Source: Streptomyces phaeofaciens
GTDB taxonomy: Bacteria > Actinomycetota > Actinomycetes > Streptomycetales > Streptomycetaceae
Direction: 5' to 3'
NCBI RefSeq assembly: GCF_014648915.1
Contig: NZ_BMSA01000033.1
Location: 1-64,000, forward strand
DNA: 64,000 bases
In this document: in pieces, positions 32,842 through 40,787 of the stretch
Layout: every line of letters begins with the position of its first letter
How positions within the stretch are numbered: the stretch's first letter is position 1
Notes under the pieces: model-generated
Database searches by the model: none
Told to the model about the DNA's origin: nothing
The model's input: the letters and a program-made list of their open reading frames with translations, nothing else
Program-made: the position numbers and the translations under genes

Positions 32842-33613
32842 CCAGGTACCGGGGCCGCGCATCCCCACCGTCATCGCCGACGACGTGCACATCGTGTACC
32901 GCGTCAATGGCGCCAAGAGCGGCAAGGGCAGCGCCACCGCCGCCCTCAGCCGCATCCTCAAGCGCGGTGAGGAGCGGGGCGTGCGCAAGGTGCACGCCGT
33001 GCGCGGTGTCTCCTTCACCGCCTACCGGGGCGAGGCCATCGGCCTGATCGGCTCCAACGGCTCCGGCAAGTCCACCCTGCTGCGGGCCATCGCCGGCCTG
33101 CTGCCGCCGGAGAGCGGGAAGGTCTACACCGACGGCCAGCCCTCGCTGCTCGGCGTCAACGCGGCCCTGATGAACGACCTGACCGGTGAGCGCAACGTCA
33201 TCCTCGGCGGACTGGCCATGGGCATGTCCCGTGAGCAGGTCAAGGAGCGCTACCAGCAGATCGTCGACTTCTCGGGCATCAACGAGAAGGGCGACTTCAT
33301 CACCCTGCCGATGCGCACCTACTCCTCCGGCATGGCCGCCCGGCTGCGGTTCTCCATCGCCGCCGCCAAGGACCACGACGTCCTCATGATCGACGAGGCC
33401 CTGGCCACCGGCGACCGCAGGTTCCAGAAGCGCTCCGAGGAGCGCATCAGGGAGCTGCGCAAGCACGCGGGCACGGTGTTTCTGGTCAGTCACAGCAACA
33501 AGTCCATCCGCGACACCTGCGACCGCGTGCTGTGGCTGGAACGCGGCGAACTGCGCCTCGACGGACCGACCGAAGAGGTCCTCAAGGAGTACGAGAAGTT
33601 CACGGGCAAATAG
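32834..33613 (+). CDS. ABC exporter ATP-binding protein, TagH/Wzt-like
   Basis: 259 aa. Walker A GLIGSNGSGKSTLLRAIAG, signature TYSSGMAARLRFSIAAA, Walker B DVLMIDEALATGD, and switch His in LVSHSNKSI. YSSGM with DEALATGD is the diagnostic pattern of polysaccharide and teichoic-acid exporters. The N-terminal 70 residues include a basic insert (KSGKGSATAALSRILKRGEE) typical of TagH-type proteins. It has no C-terminal carbohydrate-binding domain like some Wzt proteins, so it does not read a chain-end modification. A strong terminator follows 10 bp after the stop and ends the island. Confidence 0.92.
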   Translation: MADQVPGPRIPTVIADDVHIVYRVNGAKSGKGSATAALSRILKRGEERGVRKVHAVRGVSFTAYRGEAIGLIGSNGSGKSTLLRAIAGLLPPESGKVYTDGQPSLLGVNAALMNDLTGERNVILGGLAMGMSREQVKERYQQIVDFSGINEKGDFITLPMRTYSSGMAARLRFSIAAAKDHDVLMIDEALATGDRRFQKRSEERIRELRKHAGTVFLVSHSNKSIRDTCDRVLWLERGELRLDGPTEEVLKEYEKFTGK

Positions 33614-33622
33614 CGCGACATG

Positions 33623-33660
33623 CGCGGGGCCCTGCCGGAACTGTCCGGCAGGGCCCCGCG
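33623..33660 (+). terminator. Terminator at the end of the CDP-polyol island
   Basis: A 17-bp perfect stem (33623-33639 with 33644-33660, CGCGGGGCCCTGCCGGA and its complement) closed by the loop ACTG. It lies 10 bp after the exporter ATPase stop and separates the island from the hopanoid operon. Confidence 0.85.
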
Positions 33661-33700
33661 TCTGCAAAGGAAACGCCAACTCCGGCCGTGCTTCGGAATC

Positions 33701-33810
33701 TTGGCGCCAATCGGTGTGTTGTTGTGATGCGCAGGACACCCCCACGATCCTCGCTGCGTTGTACAACGTAAGCTGTACGGGTCCCGAAACGCGTCAAGTG
33801 GGGCGATAAT
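33701..33810 (+). promoter_or_regulatory. Control region of the hopanoid operon
   Basis: The 250 bp between the terminator and the first reading frame hold two perfect palindromes: TTGGCGCCAA (33701-33710) and CGTTGTACAACG (33756-33767). A -10-like GATAAT lies at 33805-33810, with no good -35, which suggests activator dependence. Transcription from there would give a leader of about 94 nt to the small ORF at 33911. The factors that bind are unknown. Confidence 0.45.
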
Positions 33811-33910
33811 GCGCGACACCCACCGTCGGGGCCGCCGCGCGAGCGGCCGGGCGGCGTGTCCGAAATAGTGTGTCTTGGGTCGGCGGTGTAGAACGGGAGA
33901 TGTGACGGCA

Positions 33911-33976
33911 ATGGCTACGGAAACTCCCCAGCTCAACGCAGCATGTGCCGTCTTCGTCCCGGGTGGTCCGCGGTGA
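33911..33976 (+). CDS. 21-aa leader ORF overlapping the hpnC start
   Basis: ATG 33911, preceded by GGGAGA at 33895-33900, encodes MATETPQLNAACAVFVPGGP followed by Arg and TGA. The TGA (33974-33976) overlaps the proposed GTG start of hpnC (33973) as GTGA, the coupling seen at most other joints in this operon. hpnC has no good ribosome binding site of its own, so it is probably translated by coupling to this leader. An alternative is that hpnC starts at ATG 33943 and the ORF is chance. Confidence 0.45.
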   Translation: MATETPQLNAACAVFVPGGPR

Positions 33977-34884
33977 CGGCGGCCGTCCCGGCCCGCACCG
34001 GCGACCCGGAGCGCGGCACCCTCGACAAGGCCGCCGACGAGAACTTCCCCGTCGCCCCCTTCTTCCTGCCGCGGGCCTGGCGCGAGCACCTCATGGCCGT
34101 CTACGGCTTCGCGCGGCTCGTCGACGACATCGGCGACGGCGACCTCGCCCCCGGTGGCGTCGACGCCCGCCTCCTCGGAGTGCCGGCCGCCGACGCCGAG
34201 GACCGCATGCTCCTGCTGGACGCCTTCGAGGCCGACCTCCGGCGGGTGTTCGACGGATCCGACGGCGGGCCCCGCCACCCGCTCCTGCGCCGCCTGCGGC
34301 CCACGGTCCGCCGATGCTCCCTCACCCCGGAGCCGTTCCTCGGCCTGATCGCCGCCAACCGCCAGGACCAGCTGGTCACCCGCTACGAGACCTACGACGA
34401 CCTCGTCGCCTACTGCGAGCTGTCCGCCAACCCCGTGGGCCGGCTCGTCCTCGCCGTCACCGGCACCTCGACCCCCGAGCGGATCCGCCGCTCCGACGCG
34501 ATCTGCACCGCACTCCAGATCGTCGAACACCTCCAGGACGTGGCCGAGGACCTCGGCCGCGACCGCATCTACCTGCCCGCCGCCGACATGAAGCGTTTCC
34601 ACGTCCGCGAGGACGACCTCGCGGCGAGGACCGCGGGCGCGTCGGTGCGCGCACTGGTCGCGTACGAAGCGCAACGCGCCCACGATCTCCTGAATGAAGG
34701 CGCCCCCCTGGTGGGTAGCGTCCACGGCAGGCTGAGACTGCTGCTGGCCGGGTTCGTGGCGGGGGGACGGGCGGCGATCCACGCGATCGCCGCCGCCGAA
34801 TACGACGTACTTCCCGGCCCGCCCAAGCCCGGCAAGCTCAGATTGCTGCGCGAGGTGGGCGTGACTCTGCGAGGAGAGGGGTGA
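33973..34884 (+). CDS. hpnC: Squalene synthase HpnC (hydroxysqualene synthase)
   Basis: 303 aa. Trans-isoprenyl diphosphate synthase fold of the squalene/phytoene synthase family. The first Asp-rich motif is ARLVDDIGDGD and the second is EHLQDVAEDLGRDRIYLP. In the three-step bacterial route HpnD makes presqualene diphosphate, HpnC converts it to hydroxysqualene, and HpnE reduces that to squalene. The start FPVAPFFLPRAWREHL, which lacks the YxxCR block of HpnD, identifies it as HpnC. GTG 33973 is coupled to a 21-aa leader; ATG 33943 is an alternative. GTGA overlap with hpnD. Confidence 0.92.
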   Translation: MTAAVPARTGDPERGTLDKAADENFPVAPFFLPRAWREHLMAVYGFARLVDDIGDGDLAPGGVDARLLGVPAADAEDRMLLLDAFEADLRRVFDGSDGGPRHPLLRRLRPTVRRCSLTPEPFLGLIAANRQDQLVTRYETYDDLVAYCELSANPVGRLVLAVTGTSTPERIRRSDAICTALQIVEHLQDVAEDLGRDRIYLPAADMKRFHVREDDLAARTAGASVRALVAYEAQRAHDLLNEGAPLVGSVHGRLRLLLAGFVAGGRAAIHAIAAAEYDVLPGPPKPGKLRLLREVGVTLRGEG

Positions 34885-35831
34885 TCCGGACCGTGGAGCC
34901 GTCACCGCACGTGTCCGCGCCGGTACTCGCCGCCTACAGCTACTGCGAGGCCGTCACCGGGCAGCAGGCCCGGAACTTCGCGTACGGCATCAGGCTGCTG
35001 CCCACACCGAAGCGCCGCGCGATGTCGGCGCTGTACGCGTTCTCGCGGCGGGTCGACGACATCGGCGACGGCGCACTGGCCGCCGATGTCAAGAGCGCCC
35101 GGCTCGAGAGCACGCGCGCGCTGCTCGCCCGGGTCCGCGACGGCGAGGTCGACGAGGACGACACCGACCCGGTCGCGGTCGCCCTCGCCGACACGGCCCG
35201 GACCTTCCCGGTGCCGCTCGGCGGCCTGGACGAGCTGATCGACGGCGTGCTGATGGACGTACGCGGCGAGACCTACGAGACCTGGGACGACCTGAAGGTG
35301 TACTGCCGCTGTGTGGCGGGCGCCATCGGGCGGCTCTCGCTCGGCGTGTTCGGTACGGAACCGGGCGCGCGCGGCGCGGAGCGGGCCCCGGAGTACGCCG
35401 ACACCCTGGGGCTGGCGCTCCAGCTCACCAACATCCTCCGGGACGTCCGCGAGGACGCGGCCGGCGGGCGCACCTATCTGCCCGCCGACGACCTGGCGAA
35501 GTTCGGCTGTTCGGCCGGGTTCGACGGGTCGACCCCGCCGGAGGGCTCGGACTTCGCCGGACTCGTGCACTTCGAGGTACGACGGGCGCGCACCCTCTTC
35601 GCCGAGGGCTACCGGCTGCTGCCCCTGCTCGACCGCCGCAGCGGTGCCTGCGTCGCCGCCATGGCCGGCATCTACCGCCGGCTCCTCGACCGCATCGAGC
35701 GCGACCCCGGGGCCGTGCTCCGCGGCCGGGTCTCGCTGCCCGGCCGGGAGAAGGCCTACGTCGCCGTGCGCGGACTGTCGGGGCTGGACGCCCGGCACGT
35801 CTCGCGGCAGACCGTCAGGAGGCACACCTGA
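34881..35831 (+). CDS. hpnD: Presqualene diphosphate synthase HpnD
   Basis: 316 aa. Condenses two farnesyl diphosphates to presqualene diphosphate. YCEAVTGQQARNFAYGIRLL, AFSRRVDDIGDG (Asp motif 1), YCRCVAGAIGRLSLGVFG and QLTNILRDVREDAAGGRTYLP (Asp motif 2) are the typical phytoene-synthase-type blocks that distinguish HpnD from HpnC. GTG start in a GTGA overlap with hpnC. Its stop overlaps the ATG of the following 50-aa ORF. Confidence 0.93.
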   Translation: MIRTVEPSPHVSAPVLAAYSYCEAVTGQQARNFAYGIRLLPTPKRRAMSALYAFSRRVDDIGDGALAADVKSARLESTRALLARVRDGEVDEDDTDPVAVALADTARTFPVPLGGLDELIDGVLMDVRGETYETWDDLKVYCRCVAGAIGRLSLGVFGTEPGARGAERAPEYADTLGLALQLTNILRDVREDAAGGRTYLPADDLAKFGCSAGFDGSTPPEGSDFAGLVHFEVRRARTLFAEGYRLLPLLDRRSGACVAAMAGIYRRLLDRIERDPGAVLRGRVSLPGREKAYVAVRGLSGLDARHVSRQTVRRHT

Positions 35832-35983
35832 TGGACACCCTGGGCGACACGGTGGGCCGGGGTGATGCCACCGGCGAAAAGCGGCACGCAACCCTCCGGT
35901 CCGGCGCGGCGTCCCTGACGGCAACGGCCCGCCGTGCAGAGTTCACCCACCACGGCGGGTACGCAGGGGAGGGTGCACGATGA
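35831..35983 (+). CDS. 50-aa conserved-looking small protein between hpnD and hpnE
   Basis: ATG 35831 overlaps the hpnD stop (TGATG) and its own TGA overlaps the hpnE ATG. It begins MDTLGDTVGRGDATGEKR, has a central HATLRSGAASLTATARRAEF and ends HHGGYAGEGAR. I recall similar short sequences at this spot in other Streptomyces hopanoid clusters (possibly DUF6380), but cannot confirm. No membrane segment and mostly polar. Its exact fit between two genes suggests it keeps translation running from hpnD to hpnE; whether the peptide itself has a function is unknown. Confidence 0.6.
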   Translation: MDTLGDTVGRGDATGEKRHATLRSGAASLTATARRAEFTHHGGYAGEGAR

Positions 35984-37494
35984 GTGACGAGCGGCTCTCG
36001 GACGCCCCGGAAGGGTCCGGGCCGGCCGGGTCCTCCGGGCGTACCGCCGTGGTCGTCGGCGGCGGGCTCGCCGGCGTGACCGCCGCGCTCGCGCTCGCCG
36101 ACGCGGGCGTCCGCGTCACCCTGGTCGAAGGCCGGCCCCGCCTGGGCGGGCTCGCCTTCTCCTTCCAGCGCGGCGAACTGACCGTCGACAACGGCCAGCA
36201 CGTCTACCTGCGCTGCTGCACCGCCTACCGCTGGTTCCTCGACCGCATCGAGGGCAGCGCGCTGGCACCGTTGCAGGAACGTCTCGACGTGCCCGTCGTC
36301 GATGTCGACCGGCCCGAGGGCCGGCGGCTCGGCAGGCTGCGCCGCGACGCGCTGCCGGTGCCCCTGCACCTGGGGCGCAGCCTCGCCACGTACCCGCACC
36401 TCTCGCTCGCCGAACGTGCCAGGGTCGGCCGGGCCGCGCTCGCGCTCCAGGGACTCGACCTCGCCGATCCGGCCCTGGACGCACAGGACTTCGGCAGCTG
36501 GCTGACCGCGCACGGCCAGTCGGCACGCGCCGTCGAGGCCCTGTGGGACCTGGTCGGGGTCGCCACCCTCAACGCGGTCGCGGGCGAGTGCTCGCTGGGG
36601 CTCGCCGCGATGGTGTTCAAGACCGGTCTGCTGTCCGAGCCGGGCGCGGCCGACATCGGCTGGGCGCACGTCCCGCTGGGCGAACTGCACGACCGGCTGG
36701 CCCGCAAGGCGCTCGACTCCGCGGGCGTCCGTACCGAGGTCCGTACACGCGTCACCTCCGTCTCCCCCCAGGAGAACGGGCGCTGGAGCGTCCAGGTTCC
36801 CGGGGAGACCCTCACCGCGGACACCGTCGTCCTCGCCGTACCCCAGCGCGAGACGTACGACCTGCTGCCCGACGGCGCCCTCGACGCCCCGGAGCGGCTG
36901 CTGGAGATCGGCACCGAGCCCATCCTCAACGTGCATGTCGTCTACGACCGCAAGGTGCTGGACGCACCCTTCCTCGCCGCGCTCGGCACACCCGTGCAGT
37001 GGGTCTTCGACCGCACCGGCGCCTCCGGACTGCGCGAGGGCCAGTACCTCGCCGTGTCCCAGTCGGCCGCGCGGGACGAGATCGACTCACCCGTCGCCGA
37101 GCTGCGCGAGCGCTACCTGCCCGAACTGCAGCGGCTGCTGCCGGGCACCCGCGGCGCCCGGGTGAAGGACTTCTTCGTGACCCGGGAGCGCACGGCCACG
37201 TTCGCCCCCACTCCCGGCGTCGGGCGTCTGCGGCCCGGCGCCCGCACCAAAGCCCCCGGCCTGTACCTGGCCGGAGCGTGGACCGCCACAGGGTGGCCCG
37301 CGACCATGGAGAGTGCGGTCCGCAGCGGCGTGAGCGCGGCGGACGCCGCGCTCAGCGCCCTCGGCCGGCCCCGACCCCACCACCTCTTCACCTTCGAGGA
37401 GGCGGCCAACTGCATCGTCCCGGGGGACCACCCCCGGACCCCCGGCCGAAAGCCGGAGGGGACCGGTGTCTCACCGCGAGGTGAGAGCCGGTGA
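35980..37494 (+). CDS. hpnE: Hydroxysqualene dehydroxylase HpnE
   Basis: 504 aa. FAD-dependent amine-oxidase/phytoene-desaturase fold: TAVVVGGGLAGVTAALALAD binds FAD, LVEGRPRLGGLAFSF follows, and the C-terminal GLYLAGAWTATGWPATMESA is the second FAD contact. HpnE removes the hydroxyl of hydroxysqualene to give squalene. RQHVYLRCC-like block (NGQHVYLRCCTAYRWFLDRI) is typical of HpnE. About 50 C-terminal residues, rich in Pro and Gly (PGDHPRTPGRKPEGT), extend beyond the domain. It ends in a GTGA overlap with the polyprenyl synthase. Confidence 0.92.
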   Translation: MSDERLSDAPEGSGPAGSSGRTAVVVGGGLAGVTAALALADAGVRVTLVEGRPRLGGLAFSFQRGELTVDNGQHVYLRCCTAYRWFLDRIEGSALAPLQERLDVPVVDVDRPEGRRLGRLRRDALPVPLHLGRSLATYPHLSLAERARVGRAALALQGLDLADPALDAQDFGSWLTAHGQSARAVEALWDLVGVATLNAVAGECSLGLAAMVFKTGLLSEPGAADIGWAHVPLGELHDRLARKALDSAGVRTEVRTRVTSVSPQENGRWSVQVPGETLTADTVVLAVPQRETYDLLPDGALDAPERLLEIGTEPILNVHVVYDRKVLDAPFLAALGTPVQWVFDRTGASGLREGQYLAVSQSAARDEIDSPVAELRERYLPELQRLLPGTRGARVKDFFVTRERTATFAPTPGVGRLRPGARTKAPGLYLAGAWTATGWPATMESAVRSGVSAADAALSALGRPRPHHLFTFEEAANCIVPGDHPRTPGRKPEGTGVSPRGESR

Positions 37495-38633
37495 AGCTCG
37501 ATCAGCACGGCTCGGCACACCCCCGCACCCCCTCCGGTACCGCTACAAGAGGAGAAACTGTGCCCACTGTGCCCCCGGCCTCGCCGGCCGCTCGCAGGAC
37601 CGCGGTGGACGTGGCCGCGCTCCTGGAGCGCGGCCGCACCCTGGCCACTCCGGTGCTCCGGGCGGCCGTCGACCGACTCGCGCCGCCCATGGACACGGTC
37701 GCCGCCTACCACTTCGGCTGGATCGACGCCCAGGGCAAGCCGACCGACGGCGACGGCGGCAAGGCCGTGCGCCCCGCGCTCGCCGTGCTCTCCGCCGAGG
37801 TCACCGGCGCCGCTCCCGAGACCGGTGTGCCCGGCGCGGTCGCGGTCGAGCTGGTCCACAACTTCTCCCTGCTGCACGACGACCTGATGGACGGCGACGA
37901 GCAGCGCCGTCACAGGGACACCGTCTGGAAGGTGCACGGCCCCGCCCAGGCCATCCTGGTCGGCGACGCCCTGTTCGCCCTCGCCAACGAGGTCCTCCTG
38001 GAACTCGGCACCGCCGAGGCCGGCCGCGCCACCCGTCGGCTGACCACCGCCAGCCGCGCCCTGATCGACGGCCAGGCCCAGGACATCTCCTACGAGCACC
38101 GCGACCGCGTCAGCGTCGAGGAGTGCCTGGAGATGGAGGGCAACAAGACCGGCGCCCTGCTGGCCTGCGCCAGCTCCATCGGCGCCGTGCTCGGAGGCGC
38201 GGACGAGCGCACCGCCGACACGCTGGAGAAGTACGGCTACCACCTCGGCCTGGCCTTCCAGGCCATCGACGACCTCCTCGGCATCTGGGGCGACCCGGAG
38301 GCCACCGGCAAGCAGACCTGGAGCGACCTGCGCCAGCGCAAGAAGTCCCTGCCGGTCGTGGCCGCGCTCGCGGCGGGCGGTCCGGCCTCCGAGCGGCTCG
38401 GCGAGATCCTCGCCGCCGACGCCAAGAGCAGCGACTTCGCGACCTTCTCCGAGGAGGAGTTCGCGGCCCGTGCCGCGCTCATCGAGGAGGCGGGCGGCCG
38501 TGAGTGGACCGCGGACGAGGCCCGTCGTCAGCACACCATCGCCCTCGACGCCCTGAACACCGTCGACATGCCCGAGCAGGTGCGGGCCCGGTTCACGGCG
38601 CTCGCCGACTTTGTCGTCGTACGAAAGAGATGA
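37491..38633 (+). CDS. Polyprenyl diphosphate synthase (probable farnesyl diphosphate synthase)
   Basis: 380 aa from GTG 37491, or 357 aa from GTG 37560. It makes an all-trans prenyl diphosphate; within this operon farnesyl diphosphate for squalene is the sensible product. First Asp-rich motif LLHDDLMDGD with one bulky Phe/Leu context upstream (VELVHNFSLLHDD), and second motif FQAIDDLLGIWGDP; GGKAVRPALAVLSAE is the Lys/Arg substrate site. Two starts compete: GTG 37491 overlaps the hpnE stop and has GAGGTG upstream; GTG 37560 has a stronger AGGAG (37550-37554). The first 23 residues look unstructured, so the inner start may be used. Confidence 0.9.
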   Translation: MKLDQHGSAHPRTPSGTATRGETVPTVPPASPAARRTAVDVAALLERGRTLATPVLRAAVDRLAPPMDTVAAYHFGWIDAQGKPTDGDGGKAVRPALAVLSAEVTGAAPETGVPGAVAVELVHNFSLLHDDLMDGDEQRRHRDTVWKVHGPAQAILVGDALFALANEVLLELGTAEAGRATRRLTTASRALIDGQAQDISYEHRDRVSVEECLEMEGNKTGALLACASSIGAVLGGADERTADTLEKYGYHLGLAFQAIDDLLGIWGDPEATGKQTWSDLRQRKKSLPVVAALAAGGPASERLGEILAADAKSSDFATFSEEEFAARAALIEEAGGREWTADEARRQHTIALDALNTVDMPEQVRARFTALADFVVVRKR

Positions 38634-38666
38634 TCACTATCGGTCGAATAGTCCTCGCGTAGTCGC

Positions 38667-38701
38667 CGGCCGGTGCAGCGAGGCGTCAGGCGCACCGGCC
38701 G
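38667..38701 (+). promoter_or_regulatory. Hairpin between the polyprenyl synthase gene and shc
   Basis: CGGCCGGTGC (38667-38676) pairs with GCACCGGCCG (38692-38701) around a 15-nt loop. It lies in the only long gap (120 bp) within the hopanoid operon, so it may tune read-through into shc or protect the mRNA. No U-tract. Confidence 0.45.
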
Positions 38702-38753
38702 ACGGCGGACCCACAGCAGAGCAACGACATGCACACTGCACGAAGGGGAAGCC

Positions 38754-40787
38754 ATGACAGCGACGACCGACGGAAGCACCGGGGCGGCCCTGCCTCCCCG
38801 CGCTGCCGCGGCCAGCGAAACCGACATCACCATCCCCGTGGCGGCCGGGGGACAAGAAGCCGCCGTCCGCGCGGTCCGGCGTGCCACCGACCATCTGCTC
38901 GCCCGGCAGGACGCCGAGGGCTGGTGGAAGGGGGACCTCGAGACGAACGTCACCATGGACGCCGAGGACCTGCTGCTCCGCCAGTTCCTGGGCATCCGTG
39001 ACGAGGCCACCACCCAGGCCGCCGCCCGCTTCGTCCGCGGCCGGCAGCGCGAGGACGGCACCTGGGCCACCTTCCAGGGCGGCCCGCCCCAGCTCTCCGC
39101 CACCATCGAGGCGTACGTCGCGCTGCGCCTGGCCGGCGACGCCCCCGAAGCCCCCCACATGGCCAGGGCCTCCGCCTGGATCCGCGACCAGGGAGGTATC
39201 GCCGCCGCCCGCGTCTTCACCCGGATCTGGCTGGCGCTGTTCGGCTGGTGGAAGTGGGAGGACCTGCCCGAACTCCCGCCGGAACTGCTCTACTTCCCGA
39301 AGTGGTTCCCCCTCAGCATCTACAACTTCGGCTGCTGGGCCCGGCAGACCATCGTCCCGCTCACCGTCGTCTCCGCGAAGCGCCCGGTGCGCCCGGCGCC
39401 GTTCCCGCTCGACGAACTGCACACGGACCCCGCCCGGCCCAACCCGCCCAGGCCCCTGGCCCCGGTGCACACCTGGGACGGCCTCTTCCAGCGGCTGGAC
39501 AAGGTGGTGCGCGGCTACCGCACGGTCGCGGTGCGCCGACTGCGCCGGTCGGCCCTGAACTCCGCCGCCCGCTGGATCGTCGAGCGGCAGGAGAACGACG
39601 GCGCCTGGGGCGGTATCCAGCCCCCGGCCGTGTACTCGATCATCGCCCTGCACCTGCTCGGCTACGACCTCGAACACCCCGTGATGCGTGCGGGCCTGGA
39701 GTCGCTGGATCGTTACGCCGTGTGGCGCGAGGACGGCTCCCGGATGATCGAGGCGTGCCAGTCGCCGGTGTGGGACACCTGCCTGGCCACCATCGCGCTC
39801 GCCGACGCGGGCCTCCCGGCCGACCATCCGCAACTGGTCAAGGCCGCCGACTGGATGCTCGGCGAGCAGATCGTGCGGCCCGGCGACTGGTCGGTGCGAC
39901 GGCCCCAACTGCCGCCCGGCGGCTGGGCGTTCGAGTTCCACAACGACAACTACCCGGACATCGACGACACCGCCGAGGTGGTCCTGGCACTGCGCCGGGT
40001 CGCCCACCACGACCCGCAGCGCATGGAGCGGGCGATCGCGCGCGGGGTGCGCTGGAACCTCGGTATGCAGTCGCGCGGCGGCGGGTGGGGCGCCTTCGAC
40101 GTCGACAACACCAGCAGGTTCCCCAACCGGCTGCCGTTCTGCGACTTCGGTGAGGTCATCGACCCGCCGTCGGCGGACGTCACCGCGCATGTCGTCGAGA
40201 TGCTCGCCGTCGAGGGACTCTCCCACGACCCGCGCACCCGGCGCGGCATCGAGTGGCTGCTGGCCGAACAGGAGCCGGACGGCTCGTGGTTCGGCCGCTG
40301 GGGCGTCAACTACGTCTACGGCACCGGCTCGGTGGTGCCCGCGCTCACCGCCGCCGGACTGCCCGCCCGGCACCCCGCGATCCGCCGGGCCGTGAGCTGG
40401 CTGGAGCGGGTCCAGAACGACGACGGCGGCTGGGGCGAGGACCTGCGCTCCTACCAGGACCCCGCCCGCTGGAGCGCCCGTGGCGCCTCGACGGCCTCGC
40501 AGACCGCCTGGGCGCTGATGGCGCTGCTGGCGGCGGGGGAGCGGGAGTCCAAGGCGGTCGAACGCGGTGTCGCCTGGCTGGCGGAGACCCAGCGGGAGGA
40601 CGGCTCGTGGGACGAGCCGCAGTTCACCGGCACCGGCTTCCCCTGGGACTTCTCGATCAACTACCACCTCTACCGCCAGGTCTTCCCGCTGACCGCACTC
40701 GGCCGGTACGTCCACGGAGAGCCGTTCGCCGCCGAGGCCCGGGCGGCCGCCGGCGACACGGCCGCCGCAGAGGCCAAGGGGGGCTGA
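38754..40787 (+). CDS. shc: Squalene-hopene cyclase
   Basis: 677 aa. Membrane-associated class II terpene cyclase that turns squalene into hopene and hopanol. The catalytic acid motif D402-I-D-D405 sits in NYPDIDDTAEVVL. Several QW motifs are visible (QREDGTWATFQGG, RQENDGAWGGIQP, QSRGGGWGAFDVDN, QEPDGSWFGRWGV, QNDDGGWGED, QREDGSWDEPQF). The active-site cap GTGFPWDFSINYHLYR is present near the C-terminus. ATG 38754 has AAGGGGAAG upstream. It follows a hairpin and is in the same direction as the rest of the operon; the stop overlaps the hpnG ATG (TGATG). Confidence 0.95.
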   Translation: MTATTDGSTGAALPPRAAAASETDITIPVAAGGQEAAVRAVRRATDHLLARQDAEGWWKGDLETNVTMDAEDLLLRQFLGIRDEATTQAAARFVRGRQREDGTWATFQGGPPQLSATIEAYVALRLAGDAPEAPHMARASAWIRDQGGIAAARVFTRIWLALFGWWKWEDLPELPPELLYFPKWFPLSIYNFGCWARQTIVPLTVVSAKRPVRPAPFPLDELHTDPARPNPPRPLAPVHTWDGLFQRLDKVVRGYRTVAVRRLRRSALNSAARWIVERQENDGAWGGIQPPAVYSIIALHLLGYDLEHPVMRAGLESLDRYAVWREDGSRMIEACQSPVWDTCLATIALADAGLPADHPQLVKAADWMLGEQIVRPGDWSVRRPQLPPGGWAFEFHNDNYPDIDDTAEVVLALRRVAHHDPQRMERAIARGVRWNLGMQSRGGGWGAFDVDNTSRFPNRLPFCDFGEVIDPPSADVTAHVVEMLAVEGLSHDPRTRRGIEWLLAEQEPDGSWFGRWGVNYVYGTGSVVPALTAAGLPARHPAIRRAVSWLERVQNDDGGWGEDLRSYQDPARWSARGASTASQTAWALMALLAAGERESKAVERGVAWLAETQREDGSWDEPQFTGTGFPWDFSINYHLYRQVFPLTALGRYVHGEPFAAEARAAAGDTAAAEAKGG

